64,000 bases of DNA from Candidatus Latescibacterota bacterium (GCA_022821085.1 JAJEEG010000002.1:124001-188000); one strand, 5' to 3'. Shown: positions 30,511-39,617, counted from the stretch's first letter. Program-made: numbers and translations. Notes: generated from the sequence alone by a model not told the origin.

Positions 30511-31503
30511 ATGCGCCACTGGGTTGAAGTCACCATAACCGTCTCGCCCGAAACCGAAGAAGCGATCGTCAACGCGTTCTGGGAACTGGGGTCCAGCGGG
30601 GTCCAGCAATCCGCGGGCGGACGCACCGGCGCATCCGATCGCGTAACGGGCTTCTGGCCCGATCGGCCCGGAGTGAACGAGAAGCTCCACCGGATCGCCC
30701 GGCTGTGGGAGGAACTTCGCAACCTGGGCATGGCGGATGGCCCATGCCGGATCTCCACGCGGAAGGTTTCCGAAGACGACTGGACCGGGAAATGGAAAGC
30801 GCAGGTGGGGCCCGTCCGGATCTCGGAAGGGCTCACGGTCGCCCCGCCCTGGTCCGAGGTGCCCCGGTCCGATGCGCCCCGGTCCAAGCCGCACCAGTCC
30901 GAGCCGCACAAGTCCGAGCCGCCTCGGTCCGACCGAACGCTCGTGGTCCGAATCAACCCGGGCACCGGGTTCGGCACGGGCGGCCACGAGACCACGCAAC
31001 TGTGCCTGCGGCAACTTGAAAAGCGGATCAGGCCGGGAGACCGGGTGCTTGATGTGGGATCGGGTTCCGGCGTGCTTTCCATCGCGGCGGTCCTCCTCGG
31101 CGCCTCCCGGGCGACGGGTATCGATATCGATCCTGAAACCATCGGAAACGCGTTGGAGAACGCCCGGCTGAACGGGGTGGCCGACCGGGTCGACGTGCAT
31201 GCCGGCCGCCTGGATCATCCCGCGGTGGACGGCCGCTACCGGATCGTGGTTTCCAATATCAGCGCGGCCAGCCTGACCGCCATGCTTCCCGGTTTCGCAG
31301 CCCATCTTCACCCCGGTGGCGAACTGATCCTGTCCGGTCTGCTCATCGAGGAAGCCGGGGCATTCGAAGCTTCGCTGGCCAGCGGGGGTTTTGCGCTGCT
31401 CGAGCGGGAGACCCAGGGCCTCTGGTGGGCCGGCGCGGCCGTGCCGGCGACCGGACAGATGGCGACCGGCCGTTCCGGCAACGGGCCGGACGGCAAGCCA
31501 TGA
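30511..31503 (+). CDS. prmA: Ribosomal protein L11 methyltransferase
   Basis: PrmA methylates ribosomal protein L11 using S-adenosylmethionine. The N-terminal L11-recognition domain occupies about residues 1-110 and the Rossmann-type methyltransferase starts near residue 147 with NPGTGFGTGGHETTQLC and the SAM loop VLDVGSGSGVLSIAA. The catalytic-type motif NPPY is replaced by the PrmA-typical VVSNISAASLTAMLP. Between the two domains sits a run of six five-residue repeats (PWSEV, PRSDA, PRSKP, HQSEP, HKSEP, PRSDR; residues 113-142), which lengthens the normal hinge. The C-terminus also has a Gly/Thr-rich tail. The gene is 49 bp after dnaJ. Confidence 0.9.
   Translation: MRHWVEVTITVSPETEEAIVNAFWELGSSGVQQSAGGRTGASDRVTGFWPDRPGVNEKLHRIARLWEELRNLGMADGPCRISTRKVSEDDWTGKWKAQVGPVRISEGLTVAPPWSEVPRSDAPRSKPHQSEPHKSEPPRSDRTLVVRINPGTGFGTGGHETTQLCLRQLEKRIRPGDRVLDVGSGSGVLSIAAVLLGASRATGIDIDPETIGNALENARLNGVADRVDVHAGRLDHPAVDGRYRIVVSNISAASLTAMLPGFAAHLHPGGELILSGLLIEEAGAFEASLASGGFALLERETQGLWWAGAAVPATGQMATGRSGNGPDGKP
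30847..30936 (+). repeat. 15-nt tandem repeat (6 copies) in the prmA hinge
   Basis: Six contiguous 15-nt units with a GGTCC/AGTCC core (CCCCGGTCCGATGCG type) encode pentapeptide repeats between the two PrmA domains. Confidence 0.92.
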
Positions 31504-31515
31504 TCGGTGGATTTG

Positions 31516-32259
31516 ATGGAATTCAGCTACGTGCCCCCGGAACGGATCACGGGTAACTCGGCCTTCGTTTCCGACAAGGACGAACAGCATCACCTGGCCC
31601 GCGCATTGCGGAAGAAACCGGGGGACGCCGTGCATTTCGTGGACGGCGAAGGCTGGATCTACGACGGCGTGCTCGTCCGCTTGAAGCCGGAGATCGAAAT
31701 CGAGATCCGGGACCGCCGGCGAGACCGCGAGACGGAATCGCCCGAAGTCACCCTCGCGCCGTCGCTGCTCAAGGGGACGCGGCTGGACACCGTCGTCGAG
31801 AAAGCCACGGAACTGGGAGTTTCCGCCATCCTGCCCATGCGCAGCGCCCGGACGGTGGCGGGCGGCAGACCGGCCGGCGGACCGTCCGGACAACGGCTGG
31901 ACCGCTGGCGGCGCATCGCCCTGAGCGCGATGAAGCAGTCGCTGCGCGCCCGGTTGCCCCGGATCGAACCGGTCACGAGCATGGAGGACGTCGTGGGAAC
32001 CGCGTCATCCTACGACCTGGCCCTCATCGCGTGGGAAGACGAAGGGAAAAGGCGCCCGGGCCTCGCGGCCGGCCTCGACGCGAAAGCACGGCGCGTCCTG
32101 CTGATGATCGGCCCCGAGGGCGGTTTCGCCGGGGAGGAGATCGCCATGGCCCGTGAAGCGGGCATGGTGACGGTATCCCTTGGTCGCTCGCGTCTGAGGT
32201 CCGACACGGCGGCCATCGCGGGACTGGCCCTGATCATGGCAGCCCTGGACGCCCCGTGA
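31516..32259 (+). CDS. rsmE: 16S rRNA (uracil-1498-N3)-methyltransferase
   Basis: RsmE methylates U1498 of 16S rRNA. The 247-residue protein has the PUA-like N-terminal domain (HHLARALRKKPGDAVHFVDGEG) and a SPOUT knot with the family motifs KATELGVSAILPM, RWRRIALSAMKQSLRARLP, LMIGPEGGFAGEEIAMA and VSLGRSRLRSDTAAIAGL. ATG at 31516 follows GGTGG by five bases and gives the usual N-terminus; a GTG three codons earlier is possible. It starts 12 bp after the prmA stop, and the prmA-rsmE pairing is common. Confidence 0.94.
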   Translation: MEFSYVPPERITGNSAFVSDKDEQHHLARALRKKPGDAVHFVDGEGWIYDGVLVRLKPEIEIEIRDRRRDRETESPEVTLAPSLLKGTRLDTVVEKATELGVSAILPMRSARTVAGGRPAGGPSGQRLDRWRRIALSAMKQSLRARLPRIEPVTSMEDVVGTASSYDLALIAWEDEGKRRPGLAAGLDAKARRVLLMIGPEGGFAGEEIAMAREAGMVTVSLGRSRLRSDTAAIAGLALIMAALDAP

Positions 32260-32261
32260 CC

Positions 32262-32298
32262 GAGACCGCCCTGAGTAACCGCCCTGAGTAACCGCCCG
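32262..32298 (+). repeat. 13-nt tandem repeat just after rsmE
   Basis: Two perfect 12-of-13-nt copies of GAGTAACCGCCCT, flanked on both sides by shorter partial copies (GAGACCGCC), begin three bases after the rsmE stop codon. The unit is not a multiple of three. Confidence 0.8.
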
Positions 32299-32421
32299 GA
32301 GACCGCGGCCAATGGGAATCACCGTATCGTGACCGCGGTCGTCCGGAGTCGACACCTTATGTCCTAGCCACCCGGAATCACTTTCCCGTGTCGTGCACGA
32401 GACGCAATGGAGGACGATAAC

Positions 32422-32766
32422 ATGTCCGAGTGCCTGTTCTGCCGGATCGCCTCCGGATCGCTGCCCACCGAATTCGTCTTCGAAGACGAGCACGTCGTGG
32501 CCTTCCGGGACATAAACCCCGCCGCCCCGGTGCATATCCTTGTCGTACCGCGGGCGCATATCGAAACGGTCGCCGACCTGGGTAGCGATGAAACCGGGGT
32601 CATGAGCCGGCTCACGGCGGCGGCGAACCGGATCGCCCGGGAAGCCGGCGTCGATGCCGGCGGGTACCGGCTGATCGTAAACTGCGGACGGGAAGGGGGC
32701 CAGACCGTTTTCCACCTCCACATGCACCTGCTCGGAGGGCGTAAAATGCCCGAACTGGCCGCTTGA
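32422..32766 (+). CDS. HIT family (HINT-type) nucleotide hydrolase
   Basis: The 114-residue protein has the histidine-triad motif HLHMHLLGG near the C-terminus, with the N-terminal CLFCRIASGSLPTEFVFED typical of the HinT branch, which hydrolyses purine nucleoside phosphoramidates and related compounds. ATG at 32422 was chosen because GGAGG lies eight bases upstream; the in-frame ATG at 32407 is less well placed. It follows rsmE by about 160 bp. Confidence 0.92.
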   Translation: MSECLFCRIASGSLPTEFVFEDEHVVAFRDINPAAPVHILVVPRAHIETVADLGSDETGVMSRLTAAANRIAREAGVDAGGYRLIVNCGREGGQTVFHLHMHLLGGRKMPELAA

Positions 32767-32819
32767 GCGTCGATGGACGGCACGATGGGCGCATAACGGG
32801 ACAGTAAGAATTAATCTCC

Positions 32820-32848
32820 TTGCTTTTTCAACCGATCCATGGCATATT
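32820..32848 (+). promoter_or_regulatory. Candidate promoter upstream of rpsU
   Basis: TTGCTT (-35) and CATATT (-10) are spaced by 17 bp, 73 bp before the rpsU start, in an AT-rich dip between the HIT gene and rpsU. Confidence 0.35.
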
Positions 32849-32921
32849 AGGTAGGCTTGAATAGAGACGGAGAGTAAGACTTGGTTCACCCGATTCGAGA
32901 GGCATGAGAGGGGGTGTGAGG

Positions 32922-33119
32922 ATGCCAGGTATTCGTGTCAGGGAAGGAGAACCGTTCGAAAAGGCCCTGCGGCGTTTTACCAAGACTTGCGAGAAAGTCG
33001 GCATCATGTCTGAAATACGCAAGCATCAGCATTTCGAAAAGCCAAGCGCGAAACGCAAGCGCAAGCTGAACGCGGCGAAGCGGAAGAATCAGAAGCGGCT
33101 CCAGCAGGAAAGATACTGA
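32922..33119 (+). CDS. rpsU: 30S ribosomal protein S21
   Basis: The 65-residue, very basic protein ([18 protein letters not shown]...[18 protein letters not shown]) matches bacterial S21, the small-subunit protein near the mRNA exit that helps translation initiation. ATG at 32922 follows a purine-rich GAGAGGGGG site; the frame is open six codons upstream. It begins the rpsU-yqeY-...-dnaG series. Confidence 0.95.
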   Translation: MPGIRVREGEPFEKALRRFTKTCEKVGIMSEIRKHQHFEKPSAKRKRKLNAAKRKNQKRLQQERY

Positions 33120-33135
33120 TCGACCGGAGCGGGTC

Positions 33136-33618
33136 ATGGCGCTTATAGAGCGTTTGACGGATGACATGAAGTCGGCACTCAGGAACCGGGAGACCGTACG
33201 CCTCGGCCTGGTCCGCATGATACGCGCGCAGATCAAGAACCGGGAGATCGCCAAGGGAAGTGAACTGGTGGACGAGGAAACGGTCGAGGTGGTCGCTTCC
33301 TTGATCAAGTCCCGGAAAGAAGCGCTGGAATTCGCCGTCAAGGGAGATCGACAGGACCTGGTCGCACAGGCCGAAGAAGAGTTGGAAGTCCTCGCGTCCT
33401 ATCTTCCGGAACAGTTGTCCGAGGAAGAGATCAGATCCGTGGTGCGGGAAGCCATCGAACGGTCCGGCGCCGCGGGACCGGGAGACCTGGGCAGGGTCAT
33501 GGGCGCGGTCATGCCCCGGGTAAAGGGCCGGGCGGACGGCAGGCTCGTCAACACCATCGTGCGGGAATGCCTGGCCGGCCTGGCCACGCAGGACATGCAG
33601 TCCATGCAGACCGGATGA
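33136..33618 (+). CDS. GatB/YqeY domain-containing protein
   Basis: The 160-residue protein matches the YqeY family: an N-terminal helical part (LIERLTDDMKSALRNRETVRLGLVRM) and a tail domain related to the C-terminus of GatB (DLGRVMGAVMPRVKGRADGRLVN). The family may bind tRNA, but its role is not settled. It lies 16 bp after rpsU, the usual neighbour, and GGAG precedes the ATG. Confidence 0.93.
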   Translation: MALIERLTDDMKSALRNRETVRLGLVRMIRAQIKNREIAKGSELVDEETVEVVASLIKSRKEALEFAVKGDRQDLVAQAEEELEVLASYLPEQLSEEEIRSVVREAIERSGAAGPGDLGRVMGAVMPRVKGRADGRLVNTIVRECLAGLATQDMQSMQTG

Positions 33619-33700
33619 TTCGCACAAAATCGCGGTCAGCGGCGGTCCTGATTTCGAAGCCTCTCCGATTCCCCGGGGAGGCTTTCCGTGTTTTGATGCC

Positions 33701-34234
33701 ATGAACTGGATCGATATCGCCATCGGGATCCTCGTCCTCTATCAGGCGGCAACCGGCTTTGGCAAGGGACTCGCCCGGGGCCTGCTCGACCTTGCGGGCA
33801 TCGTCGCGGCGGTGGTCATATCCCTGACCCAGTTCGGCCTGGTATCCGATTTCCTCGGCCGCTTGACCGGCATTTCCACCGGCTGGCTGCATTGGTTCAG
33901 CCTGGTTGCCTGCCTGGTCCTGTCGCTCGCGGTGGTCAACGTCGTGACCGGCGTGGCCGGCCGGTCGTTACGGGGCACTTCAAAGTCTCTTCTCGACCGC
34001 GTGGCCGGCTTTCTGCTCGGCGGCGCGCGGGGATGCGTCATCGCGAGCCTGCTGTTGATCCTTTACGCATTCATACCGTTCACGGGTACGGCGAAGACCC
34101 AGCTTGACCGGTCGTCCCTGGCTCCGGAGGCCATGTCCATCATTCCGGCGATCATCGATACCGTCATGGAAAGCGTGGCGCCCGGATCCCCGCCTGTCAT
34201 GGAGAAACTGGAACGGTACCTGCGTACCGGGTAG
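33701..34234 (+). CDS. CvpA family membrane protein
   Basis: The 177-residue inner-membrane protein has four hydrophobic segments and the CvpA-type N-terminus NWIDIAIGILVLYQAATGFGKGLARGLLDLAGI. Family members were first linked to colicin V production and to membrane stress, but the biochemical role is unclear. It sits between yqeY and mutS2, a frequent position for a CvpA gene. The DNA between its stop and mutS2 holds weak, decayed repeats with an AAGCGCGCGGACGG character. Confidence 0.85.
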   Translation: MNWIDIAIGILVLYQAATGFGKGLARGLLDLAGIVAAVVISLTQFGLVSDFLGRLTGISTGWLHWFSLVACLVLSLAVVNVVTGVAGRSLRGTSKSLLDRVAGFLLGGARGCVIASLLLILYAFIPFTGTAKTQLDRSSLAPEAMSIIPAIIDTVMESVAPGSPPVMEKLERYLRTG

Positions 34235-34356
34235 CCGGTCCAAAGCGCGCGGACGGTTCGAAGCGGACATCCAGCCCGAAGTGAGCGGGCGGTCCTGTAG
34301 TGAACGGACGATCCGAAGCGCGCAGCCGGCCATCGACGATACGAGAACGACTGAAC

Positions 34357-36834
34357 ATGAAACCCGGAATACCTCCCCACACCCTGAACGTACTGGAATT
34401 CGACGCCGTCAGGACCATGTGTTCGGAAAGGACGGTTTCCGCACCGGGCCACCGCCGGGCCATGTCCCTGGAACCGGGCAAAGACGTCGTCGTGATCGGG
34501 AACAACCTGCAGACCGTCACCGAGATGCGCGGATTCCTGGACCAGGCCGAAACCGTTCCCCTGCGGGGTATCAAGGACATCGGCGCGGCCCTGGAAATGG
34601 CCGGCGTGGCCGGAGCAAGACTGGAACCCCAGACCCTGCTCGACGTGGCCGACACCCTCCGGGTAAGCCGGCGCATGCGGGCATTCGGCCAGCACTTGCG
34701 GAATCGTTCCTCGGCCCCCCACGTAGGATCCCTCACGGCCGGACTGGGAGACTTCCAGGAGATCGAGACCTCGATCGGGCAGGCCATCGACGGCGACGGC
34801 AACATCCGGGACCATGCCAGTTCCGGGTTGCGTCGAATCCGCACGGACCAGCAGACCATGCGGGAGCGCGCGCGAAACTGGCTACAGCGGTTCATACAAT
34901 CGGAAGCCGGGGCCAGGGCGCTGCAGGAGCCGGTCATCACCATGCGGGACGGGCGGTACGTGGTCCCGGTTCGCATGGACCACCGCGGCCAGGTGCAGGG
35001 CGTGGTCCACGACCAGTCGGCCAGCGGCGCCACGGTTTTCATAGAACCCATCGGCGTCGTCGAATTCAACAACCGGTTGCGCGAACTGATCGTGGCGGAA
35101 GGCCGCGAGATCGAGCGCATCCTGCTGTCCCTGACCGACCAGGTACACCAGCAGGTGGAAGCCATAACCGTTTCCTACGGCCTGCTGGGCCAGCTCGACT
35201 TCTTTCACGCGGCCGCCGTGCTTTCCATAGATCTCCGGGCCGCTCCGCCGCGGTTGAATACCGACGGGCGCATCGTCCTGCGCAACGCCCGACACCCCAT
35301 CCTTGAGCTGTCGGACCAGTGCGAAACCGTCGTCCCGCTGAACCTGCAGGTCGGGGAAAGCGCGCAGACGCTCGTGATCACCGGTCCCAATATGGGCGGC
35401 AAGACGGTCGCCCTGAAGTCGATCGGCATCCTGACCATGATGGCCCAGGCCGGATTGCACATACCGGCGGACGACGACACCGAAATCGCCGTGTTCGACA
35501 CCATCTTCGCGGACATCGGGGACGAGCAGTCGATCGAGGCGAACCTGAGTACCTTCTCGGCCCACCTGGTGCATATCCGGACCATACTGGACGAGGCCGG
35601 CGACCATACCCTGGTGCTCCTCGACGAGCTGGGCGCCGGCACGGATCCATCGGCGGGATCGGCCATGGGCATGGCCATCCTGGAGTCGCTGACCCTGCGG
35701 GGAACCGTCACCGCGGCCACGACCCACTTCGATACGCTCAAGGCATTCGCCACCCGGACCGAGGGGGTGGAAAACGGTTCGATGATCTTCGACGTGGAAA
35801 CCCTGACGCCCTCCTACCAGTTCAGGCAGGGCATCCCCGGCGCCAGCTACGCGCTGGAAATCGGCAGCCGGCTCGGCATGCCCGATGACGTGCTCGAGCG
35901 CGCCTCCCGGTTCATGGGCACCTCCGAAAAGCGCCTGGACGAAGTCATCATGGAAGTGGACCGGAAGCACGAACTGCTCGTCGCCGCGCAGGAGCAGGCG
36001 GACCGGCTTCGCGCCGAACTGGATGGACTGAAACGGACCTACGAGGACCGGATCGCTTCCTACCGGCAAAAGGAACGCGACACGATCGCCGCCGGCCGGG
36101 AGCAGATGGACCGCCTGCTGAAAGACGCGCAGGCCGCCATCGACCAGGCGGTGGCCGCGGTCCGCAGCGAACAGGCCGCGTCCGGGGCCGTCGAGGCATC
36201 GCGCAAGACCGTCGTGGACCAGCGGGCACAGCTTCAGCACCTGCTTGATTCCATCGATTCCGGTACCTCTTCCGCTGAAGGAGACGCCGGGGAGGCCGCC
36301 GCGGACACGGTGGGCGCCGAAGACACCGATGCCATGCCGGAACGCGCCGGGCACGCCGCCGCGGAACCCGCCGGGGAAGCGATATCGGCGGGCGATGAAG
36401 TGTGGGTGGCGTCGCTGGGGCAGGCGGGGAATGTGATCCAGGACCAGGGAGACCGGTTGCGCATCCGGACCGGCAGGATGGAGATCACGGCCCGGCGGTC
36501 CGAGGTCCGTCTCCACAAACCCGGCCCCGCGCCGTCACGGGGAAAATCCGCAGGCCGCGTGGAAGTCCGGATGGACCGTCCACGCGCTGCCCTGACGGAA
36601 CTGGACGTGCGGGGCTTCCGTGCCAGGGAGGCCATCGACGCCGTGGACCGCTACATCGACCAGACCGCCCTTGATGACCTCAACGAAATCCGTATACTTC
36701 ATGGTAAGGGAACCGGGGCCCTGAGCAGCGCGATCCAGGAGTTCCTGCAACAACACCCCCTGGTCAAGTCCTCCCATTTCGCCGAACAGCGCGACGGGGG
36801 GACCGGGGTGACCATCGTGGAGATGAAGGAATGA
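34357..36834 (+). CDS. mutS2: Endonuclease MutS2
   Basis: The 825-residue protein has the MutS core without the mismatch-recognition domain, the ABC-type ATPase (Walker A GPNMGGKT near residue 345, Walker B TLVLLDELGAGTDP), a long coiled coil (about residues 520-630) and a C-terminal Smr nuclease domain with LDVRGFRAREA and HGKGTGAL. MutS2 proteins restrict recombination and can rescue collided ribosomes. A roughly 40-residue acidic, Ala-rich insert (EGDAGEAAADTVGAEDTDAM region) lies between the coiled coil and the KOW-like part. ATG at 34357 gives the normal start (MKPGIPPHTLNVLEFDAV). Confidence 0.94.
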   Translation: MKPGIPPHTLNVLEFDAVRTMCSERTVSAPGHRRAMSLEPGKDVVVIGNNLQTVTEMRGFLDQAETVPLRGIKDIGAALEMAGVAGARLEPQTLLDVADTLRVSRRMRAFGQHLRNRSSAPHVGSLTAGLGDFQEIETSIGQAIDGDGNIRDHASSGLRRIRTDQQTMRERARNWLQRFIQSEAGARALQEPVITMRDGRYVVPVRMDHRGQVQGVVHDQSASGATVFIEPIGVVEFNNRLRELIVAEGREIERILLSLTDQVHQQVEAITVSYGLLGQLDFFHAAAVLSIDLRAAPPRLNTDGRIVLRNARHPILELSDQCETVVPLNLQVGESAQTLVITGPNMGGKTVALKSIGILTMMAQAGLHIPADDDTEIAVFDTIFADIGDEQSIEANLSTFSAHLVHIRTILDEAGDHTLVLLDELGAGTDPSAGSAMGMAILESLTLRGTVTAATTHFDTLKAFATRTEGVENGSMIFDVETLTPSYQFRQGIPGASYALEIGSRLGMPDDVLERASRFMGTSEKRLDEVIMEVDRKHELLVAAQEQADRLRAELDGLKRTYEDRIASYRQKERDTIAAGREQMDRLLKDAQAAIDQAVAAVRSEQAASGAVEASRKTVVDQRAQLQHLLDSIDSGTSSAEGDAGEAAADTVGAEDTDAMPERAGHAAAEPAGEAISAGDEVWVASLGQAGNVIQDQGDRLRIRTGRMEITARRSEVRLHKPGPAPSRGKSAGRVEVRMDRPRAALTELDVRGFRAREAIDAVDRYIDQTALDDLNEIRILHGKGTGALSSAIQEFLQQHPLVKSSHFAEQRDGGTGVTIVEMKE

Positions 36835-36848
36835 GCGCTTTCGCTTAG

Positions 36849-36911
36849 CTGACGCCGCGCTGAAGCCGCAGTGGTGCGCCGACGCCGCGTTGACGCCGCA
36901 TCGACGCCGTG
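36849..36911 (+). repeat. 11-nt repeat just after mutS2
   Basis: Five 11-nt units of the form YTGACGCCGCG/TTGACGCCGCA/CCGACGCCGCG lie 14 bp after the mutS2 stop, with one 8-nt interruption. The unit is not a multiple of three. Confidence 0.75.
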
Positions 36912-36984
36912 GCAGCCCGGTGGCCCGGCAGACGGACGATCCATCTTTGATTTCCATAAATGTTCTTGAGACTGGAGGGCAATC

Positions 36985-37566
36985 ATGGCCTTTACGCTGC
37001 AACTGGGCGAATCCGCGCCGGGGTTCTCGCTTCCGGCGACGGACGGCAGGACCTACAGCCTGGACGATTTCTCCACCGCCGAGACACTGGTGGTGTTCTT
37101 CACCTGCAACCACTGTCCCTACGTAACCGGTTCCGATGAAGTGACGCGCGTTTCCGCGGAAAAATTCGCGTCCCACGGCGTCCGGTTTGTTGGGATCAAT
37201 TCCAACAGCGAGGTCACCCATCCCGACGACGACTTCGATCACATGGTCGCCCGGATGAACGTCCATCGCTTCCCGTGGGTCTACCTGCGCGACCTGTCCC
37301 AGGATACCGCGCGGGCGTACGGCGCCCTCCGGACGCCCCACTTCTACATCTTCGACCGGGACCGCAGCCTGGTCTATACCGGCCGCGGCGTCGACAGTCC
37401 GCGGGACGCGGATGGCATAACGGTGAACGACCTGGAAGCGGCCCTTGACGACGTGACGGCGGGGCGTCCCGTGCGGATACCGCTCACCAATCCCATCGGG
37501 TGCAACGTCAAGTGGGAGAACCAGGACGCGCACTGGATGCCGCCGGAGGCGTGCGACCTGGTGTGA
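36985..37566 (+). CDS. Thioredoxin family protein (AhpC/TSA-like, CxxC)
   Basis: The 193-residue protein has an AhpC/TSA-redoxin fold: [20 protein letters not shown], then an active-site-type [26 protein letters not shown] and the cis-Pro region [11 protein letters not shown]. The CxxC and the CPY context match the thioredoxin-like peroxiredoxin branch often found as a stand-alone cytosolic protein. No signal peptide is present. GGAGGG precedes the ATG. A C-terminal Cys (PIGCNVKW) could be a further redox site. The substrate is unknown. Confidence 0.85.
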   Translation: MAFTLQLGESAPGFSLPATDGRTYSLDDFSTAETLVVFFTCNHCPYVTGSDEVTRVSAEKFASHGVRFVGINSNSEVTHPDDDFDHMVARMNVHRFPWVYLRDLSQDTARAYGALRTPHFYIFDRDRSLVYTGRGVDSPRDADGITVNDLEAALDDVTAGRPVRIPLTNPIGCNVKWENQDAHWMPPEACDLV

Positions 37567-37617
37567 GGACTTTGAACAAACCCGCCCCAGGACGGCGGTA
37601 AACGCGGGGAGAGCGCC

Positions 37618-39456
37618 TTGGCGCGGATACCGGAAGAGCTCGTCAATTCGATCCGGTCGCAGGCGGACATCGTGGACGTCGTGTCCGACTATGTCACGCT
37701 GCGCAGATCGGGTAAAAACTACATGGGGCTCTGTCCGTTTCACGACGAGAAGACCCCTTCCTTCAGCGTCAACCCGGAAAAACAGATCTTCCACTGCTTC
37801 GGTTGCGGAAAGGGCGGCAGCGTGTTCACCTTCCTCGTGGAGCACGAGAACGTCACGTTCGTCGAAGCGGTCCGCCATATCGCCCGCCGCCTGAATATCA
37901 CCATACCCGATACACAGGGGGAACGCGAGGCCGGCAGCGAGGCGGAAAGCCTGGCGCGCGTGACCCGGTTCGCCGCCCTGTTCTTCCACGACCGGCTGCT
38001 GAACAGCGATCGGGAGTCCGTCGTCCGAAAGTACGCCGAAAAGCGCGGGCTGTCCGAAGAGACCATAAAGTCCTTCGGGCTCGGCTACGCGCCCGATTCC
38101 TGGAACGACCTGCTAAGCGCCGCACGGGAGAAGGGCATCGGCGCGGACTGGCTCGTCAAGGCCGGATTGGCCAAGGCGGGTGAGCAGCGCACCTACGATG
38201 CCTTCCGGAATCGGCTCATCTTTCCCATCCAGGCACCGAGCGGCCGCGTGGTCGGATTCGGCGGGCGGGCGCTTTCCGACGAGGACCAGCCCAAGTACCT
38301 CAATTCACCCGAATCCCCCATCTACCGGAAGAGCCAGGTGCTCTACGGGCTGTATCAGGCCCGGGACGCGTTGCGGCGGCAGGGACGGGCGCTGGTCGTG
38401 GAAGGATACATGGACCTGCTCGGTCTGCATGAACAGGGGATTCAAGGGGTGGTCGCCTTGTGCGGAACGGCGTTGACGCGGGAACAGGCCCGGCTCCTGG
38501 CGCGGTACGGGCAGCAAGCCTACCTCGTCTACGATTCGGACCAGGCCGGCGTGAGGGCGACCTGGCGCGCCATCGAGCCCCTGGTGGAAAGCGGGCTATG
38601 GACCCGCGTCGTACGGCTGCCGGAGGATTACGATCCCGACTCCTACGTGCGGGAACACGGGCCGGACGGGTTCATGAAACTCGTCGAACAGGCCGATTCC
38701 CCGGCCGATTTCATGGGCTACCATGCCAATCTCCAGGCATCGGGCGAGCGGGACGAGGTATTCCGGACGCTGGCCGGCCTGATACGTAATACGTCGAACC
38801 TGGTCCACAGGGAGATGTACCGGGAAGAAGCCGAACGCCGGTTTCCGGCGCTGCAGGGTCTGCTGGCCTCTGAACTGCGGCGTGCAAGCAGTCCGCCTGG
38901 TCCGCCCGGTCCGGGTGGTCCGGGTGGTCCGGGTGGTCCGCGCGGACCGGGCGGTCCGGGCATCGTGGGGCGTGATCGCCAGGCGACCCCGGCTGCGCCG
39001 GCACGGTACGGGGACGAGCGGGTGGAACGGGACCTGGTCCAGCTCATGCTCAGCGACCGGACCATCGCCGAACTCGTCGAAGGTCAGCTGGAGCCGCAGG
39101 ATTTCAAGTATCCCCTGTACCGCCGGATCGTCGAACAGTGTCTCGCCCGATTGGGCGACGGGGGATCCTACGACCTTTCCGGCCTGATCGATACCATCGG
39201 CGACGACGAGGCCGCACGGGTGATCACGGAACTGATCAACACGTCGGATTCCGGCGTTCACCTGGAGCAAAGAGCCCGGGACCATATCGTCCGGATCAAG
39301 CAGAAACGGCTCAAGGAAAGCATGGCCCGCCTGATGGAACAGATCAAGCAGATGGAAACGGGCGGCCGAAGCAGCGAATTGAACGACGCCATGGCCACCT
39401 ACATGGAACTCAAGCAACAGGAAAAGGTCCTGCTGCGGTCGGCCCGCGGCGATTGA
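37618..39456 (+). CDS. dnaG: DNA primase
   Basis: DnaG makes RNA primers for replication. The 612-residue protein has a CHC2 zinc-binding domain (CPFHDEKTPSFSV...HCFGCGKGG, residues about 40-65), the RNA polymerase core with the TOPRIM motifs VVEGYMDLLGLH and LVYDSDQAG, and a C-terminal DnaB-binding domain. The start is TTG at 37618 after a GGGGAG site. Between the core and the C-terminal domain (residues 425-448) there is a collagen-like run of Gly-Pro-Xaa/Pro-Gly-Gly triplets encoded by eight 9-nt repeats, at the flexible tether between the domains. It follows the thioredoxin-like gene and is not followed by rpoD. Confidence 0.95.
   Translation: MARIPEELVNSIRSQADIVDVVSDYVTLRRSGKNYMGLCPFHDEKTPSFSVNPEKQIFHCFGCGKGGSVFTFLVEHENVTFVEAVRHIARRLNITIPDTQGEREAGSEAESLARVTRFAALFFHDRLLNSDRESVVRKYAEKRGLSEETIKSFGLGYAPDSWNDLLSAAREKGIGADWLVKAGLAKAGEQRTYDAFRNRLIFPIQAPSGRVVGFGGRALSDEDQPKYLNSPESPIYRKSQVLYGLYQARDALRRQGRALVVEGYMDLLGLHEQGIQGVVALCGTALTREQARLLARYGQQAYLVYDSDQAGVRATWRAIEPLVESGLWTRVVRLPEDYDPDSYVREHGPDGFMKLVEQADSPADFMGYHANLQASGERDEVFRTLAGLIRNTSNLVHREMYREEAERRFPALQGLLASELRRASSPPGPPGPGGPGGPGGPRGPGGPGIVGRDRQATPAAPARYGDERVERDLVQLMLSDRTIAELVEGQLEPQDFKYPLYRRIVEQCLARLGDGGSYDLSGLIDTIGDDEAARVITELINTSDSGVHLEQRARDHIVRIKQKRLKESMARLMEQIKQMETGGRSSELNDAMATYMELKQQEKVLLRSARGD
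38890..38961 (+). repeat. 9-nt tandem repeat (8 copies) in dnaG
   Basis: Eight contiguous in-frame 9-nt units with consensus GGTCCGGGT encode a Pro/Gly-rich collagen-like linker between the RNA polymerase core and helicase-binding domains. Confidence 0.95.
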
Positions 39457-39475
39457 AAAGCCCCCTATCTTTTGC

Positions 39476-39504
39476 TTGACGATGAACCGCCGTTCGCCTA
39501 TATT
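39476..39504 (+). promoter_or_regulatory. Strong sigma-70-type promoter for the tRNA pair
   Basis: TTGACG at 39476-39481 and TATATT at 39499-39504 are separated by an ideal 17 bp. The region begins 20 bp after dnaG and directs into the two tRNA genes about 40 bp downstream. Confidence 0.8.
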
Positions 39505-39543
39505 GGTCCCGCTTGTCGGGCATGCTGACTGGGCGTCAAACAT

Positions 39544-39617
39544 GGGCCTGTAGCTCAGTTGGTTAGAGCATCCGACTCATAATCGGACGGTCCCAGGTTC
39601 GAGTCCTGGCGGGCCCA
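39544..39617 (+). tRNA. tRNA with anticodon CAT (elongator Met or lysidine-modified Ile2)
   Basis: Acceptor GGGCCTG pairs with CGGGCCC (one G-U), discriminator A; anticodon stem TCCGA/TCGGA encloses CTCATAA (anticodon CAT). It has an A1-type elongator appearance, not an initiator. Met and Ile2 cannot be separated by anticodon alone. The 3' CCA is not encoded. Confidence 0.9.

Noticed and set aside
34235-34356. A possible tandem repeat between cvpA and mutS2
   Set aside because: Only loosely similar, decayed units (AAGCGCGCGGACGG-like) without a constant period; not strong enough to list as an array.
38890-38961. The dnaG repeat as a CRISPR-like array
   Set aside because: Units are 9 nt, contiguous, without spacers, in frame, and no cas gene is present.
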